64,000 bases of DNA from contig NZ_RBAM01000006.1 of the NCBI RefSeq assembly GCF_003626645.1, positions 434,001-498,000 on the forward strand, in the 5' to 3' direction. This stretch comes from Streptomyces klenkii (GTDB taxonomy: Bacteria > Actinomycetota > Actinomycetes > Streptomycetales > Streptomycetaceae). Under the pieces are notes generated by a model. That model saw nothing but the letters and a program-made list of their open reading frames with translations. It was not told where the DNA came from and searched no databases. Made by a program: the position numbers and the translations under genes. This document shows, piece after piece, positions 15,735 through 23,523 of the stretch (its first letter is position 1; each line of letters opens with the position of its first letter).

Positions 15735-17858
15735 TCAGCCCCCTCGCGGGCGGCTGACCGAGCCCAGCCACAGCGTGTCGCGCGCCCGGGTCATGGCGAC
15801 GAAGAGCTGGCTGCGGTGGAGTTCGCGGCGCTCGCGGGCGACGCCCTCGTCGGTACCGTCGCCCGCGCCGGCCGCGGCAGGGGCGTCGTGGTCGGGCAGG
15901 TGCACGTGCTTGAACTCCAGCCCCTTGGCCCGGTGGTAGCTGCCCAGCTTCACGCCGGGCACCGGGCGGCCGTCGTACTGCTCCAGGGTGATCGCGGGTA
16001 TGCCGTCCCGGGCGAGGAGGCGCCGGTAGCGCGCCCGCTCCGCGCCGGTGCGGCAGAGCACCGCCGTGTCGGGCCACGCCCCGGGGCCCAGGGCGTGCAG
16101 GGCGGCGAGGAGGGCCGCGTCGTGCTCGGCGAGGGTCGCCGCGGCGACTCTGGTGACGCGGCCGTCGCCGCAGGTGAGGTCGATGTCGCGGCGCCCCGCC
16201 GTGGGGGTGCCGTCGATGTCGTCGAAGGAGTCCTGGGCGACGACGGCGAGGGCGGCCTCCAGGACGGCCTTGGCGTTGCGGTAGTTCGTGCGCAGCACCT
16301 GCCCGCGGTCGCCGCGCACGTCGACGCCCGCGTCGGAGAGCCGGAAGCCGCCCGGGTAGACGGCCTGCTGGCCGTCCCCGACCAGCAGCAGGCCGTTGTC
16401 CGCGTCGCCGACGAGCGCGTGCAGCAGGCGGACGCCGACGAGGGTGAGGTCCTGCACCTCGTCGACGACGACCGAGGTGTACGGGCTGCTGCCGGGGTGG
16501 GCGAGGGCCTCGTCGAGCGCGAGGGCGAGCACGTCGTTGAAGTCGTGCACGCCCTTGGCGGCGAGGTTGCGCTCGTACTCCTCGTACAGCGCCCACACCG
16601 CCTGCCGGTGCGGCCGCCGCAGGTGGGTGCGGCGGCGCACGCGCCGCAGCGCCGCGTACTCCTCGAAGTCCGTGATGCCCCGGCCCTTGACGACGTAGTC
16701 GATCTCCTCGCGCCAGTAGCCGGGGGCCGGGTCGAGGGCGGCGAGCACCGTGTCGCGGCCGTGGTGGGTCCAGGCCCGGCTGAAGGCGTCCTCCGCCTTG
16801 CCGCCGTCGAGCCTGCTCGCGATGCCCCGGCCGCGGAGGAACTGCCCGGCCCACGCGTGCAGGCTGCTGAACTCGACCCGGTCGGCGACCGCGGGGGCCA
16901 TGGTCTTGAGGAACGTGCTCTGGACGCGGGGCAGGTTGTTGGCGAAGGTGACGTAGAGGATCCGTCCGGAGGTGCGCTGGGCGAGGTGGGCGGCGCGGTG
17001 GAGGGCCACGACCGTCTTGCCGGTGCCCGCAGGGCCGCTGACGCGGGCGGGGCCGGACCAGTTGCGGCGGACGAGGGCGAGCTGGGCGGGGTGGAGGAAC
17101 GTCATCCACTGTTCGATCGGGGCGCTGCGGGCGGCTTCCAGGGCCGCGTTCCGGATCTCCTCGGCGTCGAAGAGTGCGTCGTCGGCCGCATCCGGAGCCG
17201 GGGCGAGCGCCGCGGCCGGAGCCGAGGCGGGCGCCGCGGCCGGTGCCGGTTTCGGCCGCGGGGATACGGCGGTGCTCTCGTACGCGGGGAAGGCGCGCTC
17301 CAGGTGGTCGGCGACCGCCCGCACGTCGGCCGGACGGAGGCGGGTCCGCTCGGCGACGAGGGCCGGAGTCACCTCGCGCTCCCCCAGCAGCCGTACGGTG
17401 CCGAGCGCGGCGTTCACCGACCGGCCGGCGAAGACCATCAGCGGCTGGACGGCCACGGGGGACAGGTTCATCCCGGAGACGGCGTTCTCCGCGGTCCGCG
17501 TCATCCGGAGCAGCTTGCCGATCTCGCCGTCGCAGCTGCGCCCGCCGGCCGTGAGATGGCCACCGGCCGTCTCGGGGGCGTGCCGCCAGTTCTTGACGTC
17601 GATGACGAAGACGCCGCCGGGGCCGACGAGCAGCATGTCGACGTTGGCCGAGCGGGTGCCGGGCCAGCGGCGGTCGAGGAGCAGCCGCCAGCCGCGCCGG
17701 GTGAGCACCTGGAGCTTCGCGGCGACCTGGCGTTCGCCTTCGCTCGCGGCTTCCCAGTTGCGGACCTCCCACCGGGCCGCCCTGAGCTGCTCGCGCAGCT
17801 CGCGTTCGTACTGCCGGGCCTCCTGCGCCCGCTTCCACGCCGATCCCCCCGCGGCCAT
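15735..17858 (-). CDS. NERD-domain UvrD-like DNA helicase
   Basis: This encodes 707 aa. I chose ATG 17858, preceded by GGAGGGGGCGC. Residues about 35-190 form a nuclease-related (NERD) domain: EGERQVAAKLQVL, RSANVDMLLVGPGGVFVIDVKNW (the restriction-like D...D-x-K core) and MTRTAENA. A Pro/Ala-rich linker follows. Then comes a superfamily 1 helicase: GPARVSGPAGTGKTVVAL (Walker A), VVVDEVQDLT (Walker B), LVGDGQQAVYPGGF, TNYRNAK and a C-terminal SYHRAKGLEFKHV with FVAMTRARDTLW. Such proteins act in DNA repair or nucleic-acid processing, and NERD-helicases also appear among phage-defence genes. It stands alone here. Confidence 0.85.
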   Translation of the reverse strand: MAAGGSAWKRAQEARQYERELREQLRAARWEVRNWEAASEGERQVAAKLQVLTRRGWRLLLDRRWPGTRSANVDMLLVGPGGVFVIDVKNWRHAPETAGGHLTAGGRSCDGEIGKLLRMTRTAENAVSGMNLSPVAVQPLMVFAGRSVNAALGTVRLLGEREVTPALVAERTRLRPADVRAVADHLERAFPAYESTAVSPRPKPAPAAAPASAPAAALAPAPDAADDALFDAEEIRNAALEAARSAPIEQWMTFLHPAQLALVRRNWSGPARVSGPAGTGKTVVALHRAAHLAQRTSGRILYVTFANNLPRVQSTFLKTMAPAVADRVEFSSLHAWAGQFLRGRGIASRLDGGKAEDAFSRAWTHHGRDTVLAALDPAPGYWREEIDYVVKGRGITDFEEYAALRRVRRRTHLRRPHRQAVWALYEEYERNLAAKGVHDFNDVLALALDEALAHPGSSPYTSVVVDEVQDLTLVGVRLLHALVGDADNGLLLVGDGQQAVYPGGFRLSDAGVDVRGDRGQVLRTNYRNAKAVLEAALAVVAQDSFDDIDGTPTAGRRDIDLTCGDGRVTRVAAATLAEHDAALLAALHALGPGAWPDTAVLCRTGAERARYRRLLARDGIPAITLEQYDGRPVPGVKLGSYHRAKGLEFKHVHLPDHDAPAAAGAGDGTDEGVARERRELHRSQLFVAMTRARDTLWLGSVSRPRGG

Positions 17859-17957
17859 GCGCGCCCCCTCCACCACCCCGGACGTAGAGTGATGATCGTA
17901 TAACCGAGGGGAGCGAACGGGGTATCTCCCGCCTATCTTCTGCCCATCTCTCACCCT

Positions 17958-19049
17958 TTACTTGACGTTGACAGCTGCCCACGCGGCCGCCACCGCCGCG
18001 TACGGGCCGCTGCCGGTGCCGTACAGCTCCCCCGCCGCGCGCAGGGTCGCCGCACGCGCCGCCGCGTAGTCCGTGCGGGAGGTCATGTGGACCGTCAGCG
18101 CGCGGTACCAGATCTTCTCGGCGGCGGACAGGCCGATGCCTTTGACGGGCTTGCCGTCGTACGTGGGGCTGTCGTAGTGGACGCCGCCCACGTCCTTGGG
18201 GCCGCTGCCCTCGGCGAGCAGGTAGAAGAAGTGGTCGGCGGGGCCGCTGGAGTAGTGGACGTCGGCGTTGCCGATGCCGGGGTACCAGTAGTCCTTGGAG
18301 GCGCCGTCCCTGGAGGGCTTGTCCATCCAGCCGCGTGCGGTCGTGCCGGTGATGTCGGTCCGCTCGCCGGTGAGGTAGTCGCCGGGGTCGACCGGGTTGT
18401 GCGCGGAGAACTCGGCGGCCGCGGCGAAGATCGTGCTGGTCGCCTCGTTGAGGCCGCCCGCCTCGCCGCTGTACTCCAGGCCCGCCGTCGACGCGGTGAC
18501 GGCGTGGGTCATCTCGTGCGCGCCGGCCTCGATGGTGAGGACCGGCTCCCGGCTGCCGGCGGCGCCGTCGCCGTAGGTCATGCAGCCGCTGACGGCGTCC
18601 CAGAAGGCGGAGGAGTAGTTGTTGCCGTAGTGGACGCGGCTGCAGTTGCCGCGGCCGTCGCCGTAGACGCCCCTGCGGCCGTGGGTGTTCAGGTAGTAGT
18701 CCCAGACGACGGAGGCGATGTAGTGGGCGGCGACGCCGGCGGTCTGCCTGCCGCCGTCGCACCAGTCGTTGTCGGCGTCGGTGAAGAGGGTGCCGTTGCC
18801 GGTGGTCGAGCCGCCGAGGTCGTACGTCCTGTGATGGCCGCGCCCGGCGTCGTCGAGCTCGTACCGGCCCGTGGTGGTGTTGTGCGTGGTGCCGAGAACG
18901 ACTTCGCCGACCGTGCTGCCGCCGCAGCCCCTGCCGGTGGCGGGCTCGCCGGCGGAGCGGGTGCCGGCCTCGGCGGGGCCGGACTGCAAGCCGGCGAGGA
19001 GGAGGACGGCGGCGGCCGGCACGGCGAGGACGACGCTCATGCGAGACAT
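17958..19049 (-). CDS. Short M4 (thermolysin-like) metalloprotease without propeptide
   Basis: This encodes 363 aa. A signal peptide (SVVLAVPAAAVLLLAGLQSG, cleavage near AEA) leads almost directly into the catalytic domain. Zn motif HEMTH at about residue 177, third ligand in GGLNEATS, catalytic His in NADVHYSSG. The residue after NEATS is Thr where thermolysins have Asp. The FTP/PepSY propeptide that normally folds and inhibits M4 enzymes is absent, in contrast to the full-length paralogue at 30872. Secreted endopeptidase; it may fold without, or with a trans-acting, chaperone. A CTTGTCA inverted repeat lies in its promoter region. Confidence 0.85.
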   Translation of the reverse strand: MSRMSVVLAVPAAAVLLLAGLQSGPAEAGTRSAGEPATGRGCGGSTVGEVVLGTTHNTTTGRYELDDAGRGHHRTYDLGGSTTGNGTLFTDADNDWCDGGRQTAGVAAHYIASVVWDYYLNTHGRRGVYGDGRGNCSRVHYGNNYSSAFWDAVSGCMTYGDGAAGSREPVLTIEAGAHEMTHAVTASTAGLEYSGEAGGLNEATSTIFAAAAEFSAHNPVDPGDYLTGERTDITGTTARGWMDKPSRDGASKDYWYPGIGNADVHYSSGPADHFFYLLAEGSGPKDVGGVHYDSPTYDGKPVKGIGLSAAEKIWYRALTVHMTSRTDYAAARAATLRAAGELYGTGSGPYAAVAAAWAAVNVK

Positions 19050-19076
19050 GGAACGAGCGTGCCATCACTCGCACGC

Positions 19077-19096
19077 CTTGTCAGGAGCTTGACAAG
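19077..19096. promoter_or_regulatory. Inverted-repeat operator candidate at the M4 protease promoter
   Basis: CTTGTCA-GGAGCT-TGACAAG has perfect 7-bp arms and 6-bp spacing, 28 bp upstream of the minus-strand M4 start. The arms include TTGTCA, usable as a -35 box in that direction, so a bound dimer would block RNA polymerase. Confidence 0.4.
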
Positions 19097-19100
19097 CGAG

Positions 19101-19141
19101 GTCTGCGCGAGCGGTGCCTGCGCGAGCGATGTCTGCGCGCC
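19101..19141. repeat. Three-unit 15-bp imperfect tandem repeat
   Basis: The core G(T/C)CTGCGCGAGCG recurs at 19101 and 19116 and partially at 19131 with period 15. It lies next to the M4 operator candidate, in the space between the M4 start and the response-regulator stop. The role is unknown. Confidence 0.35.
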
Positions 19142-19246
19142 ATGCCACCTGCCGGTCTCCTGGGTTCGCCGGCTGCGGGCCGTCCCCGGCCGGTCGCGCA
19201 GTTCCCCGCGCCCTTTATGGAGCGCGGGCGCAGAGACGAGCCCCCC

Positions 19247-19930
19247 TCAGTCAGGACCCGTCGGCGTGTGCCGCAGATACGCCAGTACAGCGCTCACCCG
19301 CCGGTGCAGTTGCGGTATTTCCGCGAGCCCGAGCTTGGCGAAGGTGGAGTTGACGTGCTTCTCGATGGTCGACTCGGACAGCCGCAGCGACTCCGCGATC
19401 GCGCGGTTCGTCTTGCCCTCCGCCATGTGCCGCAGGACGTCGAGCTCCCTGCGGGTGAGCCGGGACAGCGGGGCGTCGGCGGCGCGGGCGTGGCTGCCCA
19501 TCAGCACCTCCACGATGCGCGGGTCGACGACGGAGCGGCCGGCGACCACCTCGCGCAGGGCGCGCAGCAGTTCGTCGACCTCGCCGATGCGCTCCTTGAG
19601 GAGGTACGCGAGGCCGTCGGTGCCGCGCCGGAAGAGGTCGAAGGCGTAGTTCTCGTTGGCGTGCTGCGAGAGCACGACGACGCCGATGCCGGGGTGGCCG
19701 GCGCGGATGGCGTGGGCGGCCGCGATGCCCTCCGTGTGGTGGCCGGGCGGCATGCGGATGTCGGCGATGACGACGTCGGGGCGGAGCCGGCCGACGGCGT
19801 CAAGGAGCTCGCCGGCCGTGCCCACCGCCGCGACGACGTCGGCCTGGCCGGTGTCCTCCAGCAGCCGGCGGGTGCCCTCGCGGACCAGGTAGTGGTCCTC
19901 GGCGATGACGACGCGCAGGGGGTCAGGCAC
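19247..19930 (-). CDS. NarL/LuxR-family response regulator
   Basis: This encodes 227 aa. The receiver domain opens LRVVIAEDHYLVREGTRRLL (acidic pocket E11, D12), with phospho-acceptor D57 in DVVIADIRMPPG and Lys in YLLKERIGEVDEL. The C-terminal HTH has LTRRELDVLRHMAEGKTNRAIAE-type LuxR residues and STIEKHVNSTFAKLGL. It is encoded directly after its histidine kinase, overlapping it by 8 bp. The pair lies divergent from the lanthipeptide operon starting at 22264, so it is a candidate regulator of that operon. Confidence 0.9.
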   Translation of the reverse strand: MPDPLRVVIAEDHYLVREGTRRLLEDTGQADVVAAVGTAGELLDAVGRLRPDVVIADIRMPPGHHTEGIAAAHAIRAGHPGIGVVVLSQHANENYAFDLFRRGTDGLAYLLKERIGEVDELLRALREVVAGRSVVDPRIVEVLMGSHARAADAPLSRLTRRELDVLRHMAEGKTNRAIAESLRLSESTIEKHVNSTFAKLGLAEIPQLHRRVSAVLAYLRHTPTGPD

Positions 19931-22022
19931 GGGTCTCCTCCCTCACTTGCTTCTCCTGCCTCACCCGCTCCAGGAGCCGGGCGCGGATGACGGTGCCGGT
20001 GCCGGGACCGCTGGTGATGGTGAGCTCGCCGCCCACCGCCTCGATGCGGTCGCGCATGCCGGTGAGGCCGGAACCACGGGTGGTCTCGGTCGGGAACCCG
20101 GCGCCGTCGTCGCGGACCTCCACCAGGAGCCGGCCGCCGCCGCGGGCCATGCGGATGGCGACGTGCGTGGCCGCGGCGTGCTTGAGGACGTTGGTGAGGG
20201 CCTCGGAGACCAGGTAGAAGGCGGACTCCTCGACGTCGAGGGCGAACCGCACCCCGCCCAGCGACTCCTCGCTGTGGACGGTGACGGGGATGGGCATGCG
20301 GCGGGCGCACGAGGTCACGGCGGCCACGAGGCCCTGGTCGGTGAGGATCGGCGGGTGGATGCCGTGGGCGAGCTCGCGCAGCTCGTCGATGACGCGGTAG
20401 GCGTCGTCCTGCATCTCGGTCAGGGCGGCGTCGATGTCGCCGCCGCGGCGCAGGCAGCTGCGGGCGAGGGCCAGTTTGGCGACGAGGGCGACGAGCTCCT
20501 GCTGGATGCCGTCGTGGAGGCGGCGTTCGATGCGGCGGCGCTCGGTGTCCTGGGCGTGGACGATGCGGGCGCGGGAGGCGTCGAGCTCGGCGGCCTGGCG
20601 CTGCACCTCCTCCACGCGGGCGGAGAGCTCGGCGGCGAGGCGGACGTTGTGCACGGCGAGGGCGGCCGAGCGGGCCAGGGTCTCGCCGATGTCGTGGTCC
20701 TCGGGGGTGCAGCGGCCCTCGGCCTTCGGGCCGTACTCGATGAGGCCGAGCACGTCCTCCCCGTAGAGGAGGGGGAACTCCCCGAGGGGCTCGGCGGGCA
20801 GCCCGCCGGCGCCGGCGGGCCGTGCCCCGGCCTCCCCCACGGAGACGGGTAGTCCCTCGCCGCCGAGCCGGACGCGCACCCACTGGAGGTTCAGGCCCTC
20901 GTGCAGGCCGGTCGCGAGGCGGGGCGCGAGCCGGCCGAGGTCGTAGGCGTGCTCCAGGGTGGTGCCGAACTGGACGAGGAGCTCGAACCTGCTCAGGCGC
21001 TTGCCGAAGACGTGGCGCTCGGCGAGGGCGTTGAGCCGGGCGCGCAGCGGCTGGAAGAGGGCCGTAGCGACGACGGCGACGAACAGGGACAGGCCGACCG
21101 GGAGGTACTGGCCGGCGGTGAGCCCGAGGGTCAGCGCCATGCCGAGGTACCAGCTGTTGATGATGATCCACAGGCATCCGTAGACGGCCGAGCGGCGGAT
21201 GACGAGGTCGACGCCGAGGAGCCGATGGCGGAACGCGGCGTAGACGATGGCCAGGGCCATCGCCACGTACGGCAGGGCGCCCAGGACGGCGCCGACGAAG
21301 TAGAGCATGCCCTGCTCGCCCTGCCAGGTGCGGAAGAGGCGGGAGGCGCCGCGGGCCAGGAGGAGGACGGCGCCGGGGACGGCGAAGGGCAGGAGGGCGG
21401 CGATGTCGCGGCGGCCGGCCGCGGGGGCGCGCAGGCAGCGCAGCACGAGGAGGGCGGCGCCGAGGCCGGGCAGCCACGCCTCGGGGTAGTAGAAGACGAC
21501 GTAGTGGACGGTGAGCCGGCTCATCCCGGTCAGCGGCAGCAGGGCGGGCAGGGCCAGCAGGCCCCACAGGGCGCCCAGGACGCGGCGCTCGTACGGGAAG
21601 GCGTACCTGCCGTCGGGCAGCAGGGCGAGCAGCCGCACCACGAGGATGCTGACGATCAGGTCGCAGGTCTGGCTGAGCACCTGGAGGCCGTAGTCCGCGG
21701 GCAGGTGCAGGGCGCCGGGCGCCGGGCGGAGGTTCCAGTCGAAGGCCCGGATCAGCAGAGTGGTGCTGTAGCGAAACGCAATGGTCACCGAGAGCCAGGT
21801 GCCGATCAGGAGAAGTCGCTTTGCGACCGGACTTGTCGGCGCGTGCCACCACGTGAACAAACCGGCGAAATAGCACGGGAGAACGGAACCCAGGATCCAC
21901 GGCAGCGTATACCGGTTCTGCAACTGGGTGGTGCCGATGAGCGTCGCCCAGAGCATGCACAGTCCGCCGCACACCGCGACGATGTGCATCCCCCGGTTTC
22001 TGGCCGCTGCCATAAGGGACAT
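19923..22022 (-). CDS. Membrane sensor histidine kinase (HisKA_3)
   Basis: About 699 aa from ATG 22022 (or 22013); no strong Shine-Dalgarno sequence is seen. The N-terminal half has about 8-10 transmembrane helices (for example LWATLIGTTQLQ, LLALPALLPLTG, VAMALAIVYAAF). A GAF-like region follows (TTLEHAYDLGRLAPRLATGL, LYGEDVLGLIEYGP), then a coiled coil. The dimerisation motif RRRIERRLHDGIQQELVAL contains the phospho-His at about residue 503. An ATP-binding domain ends it (EALTNVLKHA, VRDDGAGF, GSGLTGMRDRI). The signal sensed is unknown. It forms a two-component system with the overlapping regulator. Confidence 0.88.
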   Translation of the reverse strand: MSLMAAARNRGMHIVAVCGGLCMLWATLIGTTQLQNRYTLPWILGSVLPCYFAGLFTWWHAPTSPVAKRLLLIGTWLSVTIAFRYSTTLLIRAFDWNLRPAPGALHLPADYGLQVLSQTCDLIVSILVVRLLALLPDGRYAFPYERRVLGALWGLLALPALLPLTGMSRLTVHYVVFYYPEAWLPGLGAALLVLRCLRAPAAGRRDIAALLPFAVPGAVLLLARGASRLFRTWQGEQGMLYFVGAVLGALPYVAMALAIVYAAFRHRLLGVDLVIRRSAVYGCLWIIINSWYLGMALTLGLTAGQYLPVGLSLFVAVVATALFQPLRARLNALAERHVFGKRLSRFELLVQFGTTLEHAYDLGRLAPRLATGLHEGLNLQWVRVRLGGEGLPVSVGEAGARPAGAGGLPAEPLGEFPLLYGEDVLGLIEYGPKAEGRCTPEDHDIGETLARSAALAVHNVRLAAELSARVEEVQRQAAELDASRARIVHAQDTERRRIERRLHDGIQQELVALVAKLALARSCLRRGGDIDAALTEMQDDAYRVIDELRELAHGIHPPILTDQGLVAAVTSCARRMPIPVTVHSEESLGGVRFALDVEESAFYLVSEALTNVLKHAAATHVAIRMARGGGRLLVEVRDDGAGFPTETTRGSGLTGMRDRIEAVGGELTITSGPGTGTVIRARLLERVRQEKQVREETRA

Positions 22023-22158
22023 TATCGCGGGCCGCCGGCGGAACCGTCCAGAGAGGAAATCCACCGTCGCGCATGGCGGAGAACCTCCATGCGGTTTGGG
22101 GGACCACCGGGTGCCCGGGAAAAGCCGCCGGGCCGCAGACTCATGACGCCGCTTCCAC

Positions 22159-22235
22159 GGCATCGCTTCATCGGCATCGCTTCCGCGACACCGACATCGG
22201 CATCGACGTCGACATCGCATCCATGACATCGCTTC
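22159..22235. repeat. CATCGCTTC direct repeats upstream of the lanthipeptide operon
   Basis: GGCATCGCTTC occurs at 22159-22169 and 22173-22183, and GACATCGCTTC at 22225-22235. CATCGG/CATCGA variants lie between them. The last copy is 29 bp before the radical SAM start. A repeated site at this position could bind the adjacent NarL-type regulator; this is inference. Confidence 0.4.
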
Positions 22236-22263
22236 AGGGAATTCGAACGGAACGGTGGCTGCC

Positions 22264-23337
22264 ATGAGTTCTTCCTCCGGTCCAGAGGTGGTCGTCTGGG
22301 ACACCACCTACGCCTGTCCCCTGCGCTGCTCGCACTGCTACTCGGAGTCGGGGCGGCGCCCGTCCCGGCAGCTCGGCCTGCAGGACATGCTCCGGGTGAC
22401 CGACGCCCTGATCTCCCTGGGGCCGCGGGTCGTCGCCCTGTCCGGCGGCGAACCGCTCCTCGTCCGGGGCCTGTTCGAGGTGGCGGCGCGGCTGCGCGAC
22501 GCCGGGGTGCGCACGTCCGTCAACACCAGCGGCTGGCTGATGAACCGGCCCCTCGCCGAAGGGCTCGCGGACCACTTCGACGAGGTGATCGTCAGCCTCG
22601 ACGGCGCGACGCCCGGGGTGCACGACCGCATCCGGGGCCGGGCCGGCTCCTTCGACCGGGTGATGGCCGCGCTGGGGGTGCTGGACGAGGTGGCCGGGGA
22701 GCGCCGGGCGGCCGGCCGGCAGGGGCCGCGCCTCGGCATCGACTGCGTGGTGATCCGCAGCAATTTCGGGCAGCTGGAGGACTTCGCGGCCGTCATCGCG
22801 CACCGCTTTCCCCGGCTCAACACCCTCGCCTTCAATTCCGCCGTTCCCGAAGGCCTCGCCAGCCGCCCGGAATTCTGCCGCCGCGAACTCCTCGACGACG
22901 CCCAGGTGGCACACCTGACCAGCGACGGGCTGCTGGCCCGGCTGCGCGAGCTCGCTCCCCCGTCCGTATCCGTCTTCACCACGGACAACTTCAACCTCGT
23001 CATGACCCCCGAGCGGGTGGCCCGCCGCGTCGACACCCTGGTGATGCAGGTGGAGCCGGACGGCAGGGTGCGCGGAATCCCCGTGTACGAGGGAACGGTC
23101 GGCAGTCTGCTGGAGGAGCCCGCGGCGCTGCTGTGGGAGCGCACCCTGGAGCGGCTGAACGACCCCTTCGTCGTGGAGACCCTGTCCTCGGTGCGCTCCA
23201 TGGGGACCTGGGCGGAGGCGGTCCGGCGCATGGACCTGCGCTTCGGCTCCCCGGAGGACGTGCTGAGGATCGGCCGGCGCTCGGTCCGTACCAATCCCCC
23301 GGAATTCGCTGAAGCGGCCGATCCCGTAGCCGGTTGA
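22264..23337 (+). CDS. Radical SAM enzyme of the lanthipeptide operon
   Basis: This encodes 357 aa from ATG 22264, with a GGAACGG stretch upstream. The [4Fe-4S] motif is C18-x3-C22-x2-C25 (TYACPLRCSHC). Next come ALSGGEPLL (SAM-binding GGE) and VNTSGWLM and IVSLDGATPGVHDRIRG, typical of PqqE/MoaA-like peptide-modifying enzymes. The C-terminal stretch that in SPASM proteins carries Cys clusters reads VEPDGRVRGIPVYEGTVGSL with no Cys, so auxiliary clusters are probably absent. First gene of the operon; likely installs a C-C, C-S or epimerisation modification on the 31-residue precursors, or matures a partner. Confidence 0.85.
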   Translation: MSSSSGPEVVVWDTTYACPLRCSHCYSESGRRPSRQLGLQDMLRVTDALISLGPRVVALSGGEPLLVRGLFEVAARLRDAGVRTSVNTSGWLMNRPLAEGLADHFDEVIVSLDGATPGVHDRIRGRAGSFDRVMAALGVLDEVAGERRAAGRQGPRLGIDCVVIRSNFGQLEDFAAVIAHRFPRLNTLAFNSAVPEGLASRPEFCRRELLDDAQVAHLTSDGLLARLRELAPPSVSVFTTDNFNLVMTPERVARRVDTLVMQVEPDGRVRGIPVYEGTVGSLLEEPAALLWERTLERLNDPFVVETLSSVRSMGTWAEAVRRMDLRFGSPEDVLRIGRRSVRTNPPEFAEAADPVAG

Positions 23338-23523
23338 TTCCGCGGCCGACCCATCCAACGGCCGGCTGTTTTCCGGGCCGCATTCCGCGGACAGGCCGCG
23401 GCCCCCGTAAACCCCGCCGATTCCAGAGATTCCCGAAGTCTTCAAAAGAATTTCTCAGAGTTCCGCAGACTTCCACAGACTCCCAAAGGCATCGAGAGGC
23501 ACCGAGAGGAGGGGCCCGTCTTG

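Noticed and set aside
15715..19074. 1119-codon minus-strand frame through the helicase and short M4 genes
   Set aside because: It is Arg/Pro-rich and crosses two real genes in another frame on the same strand, with no recognisable motif.
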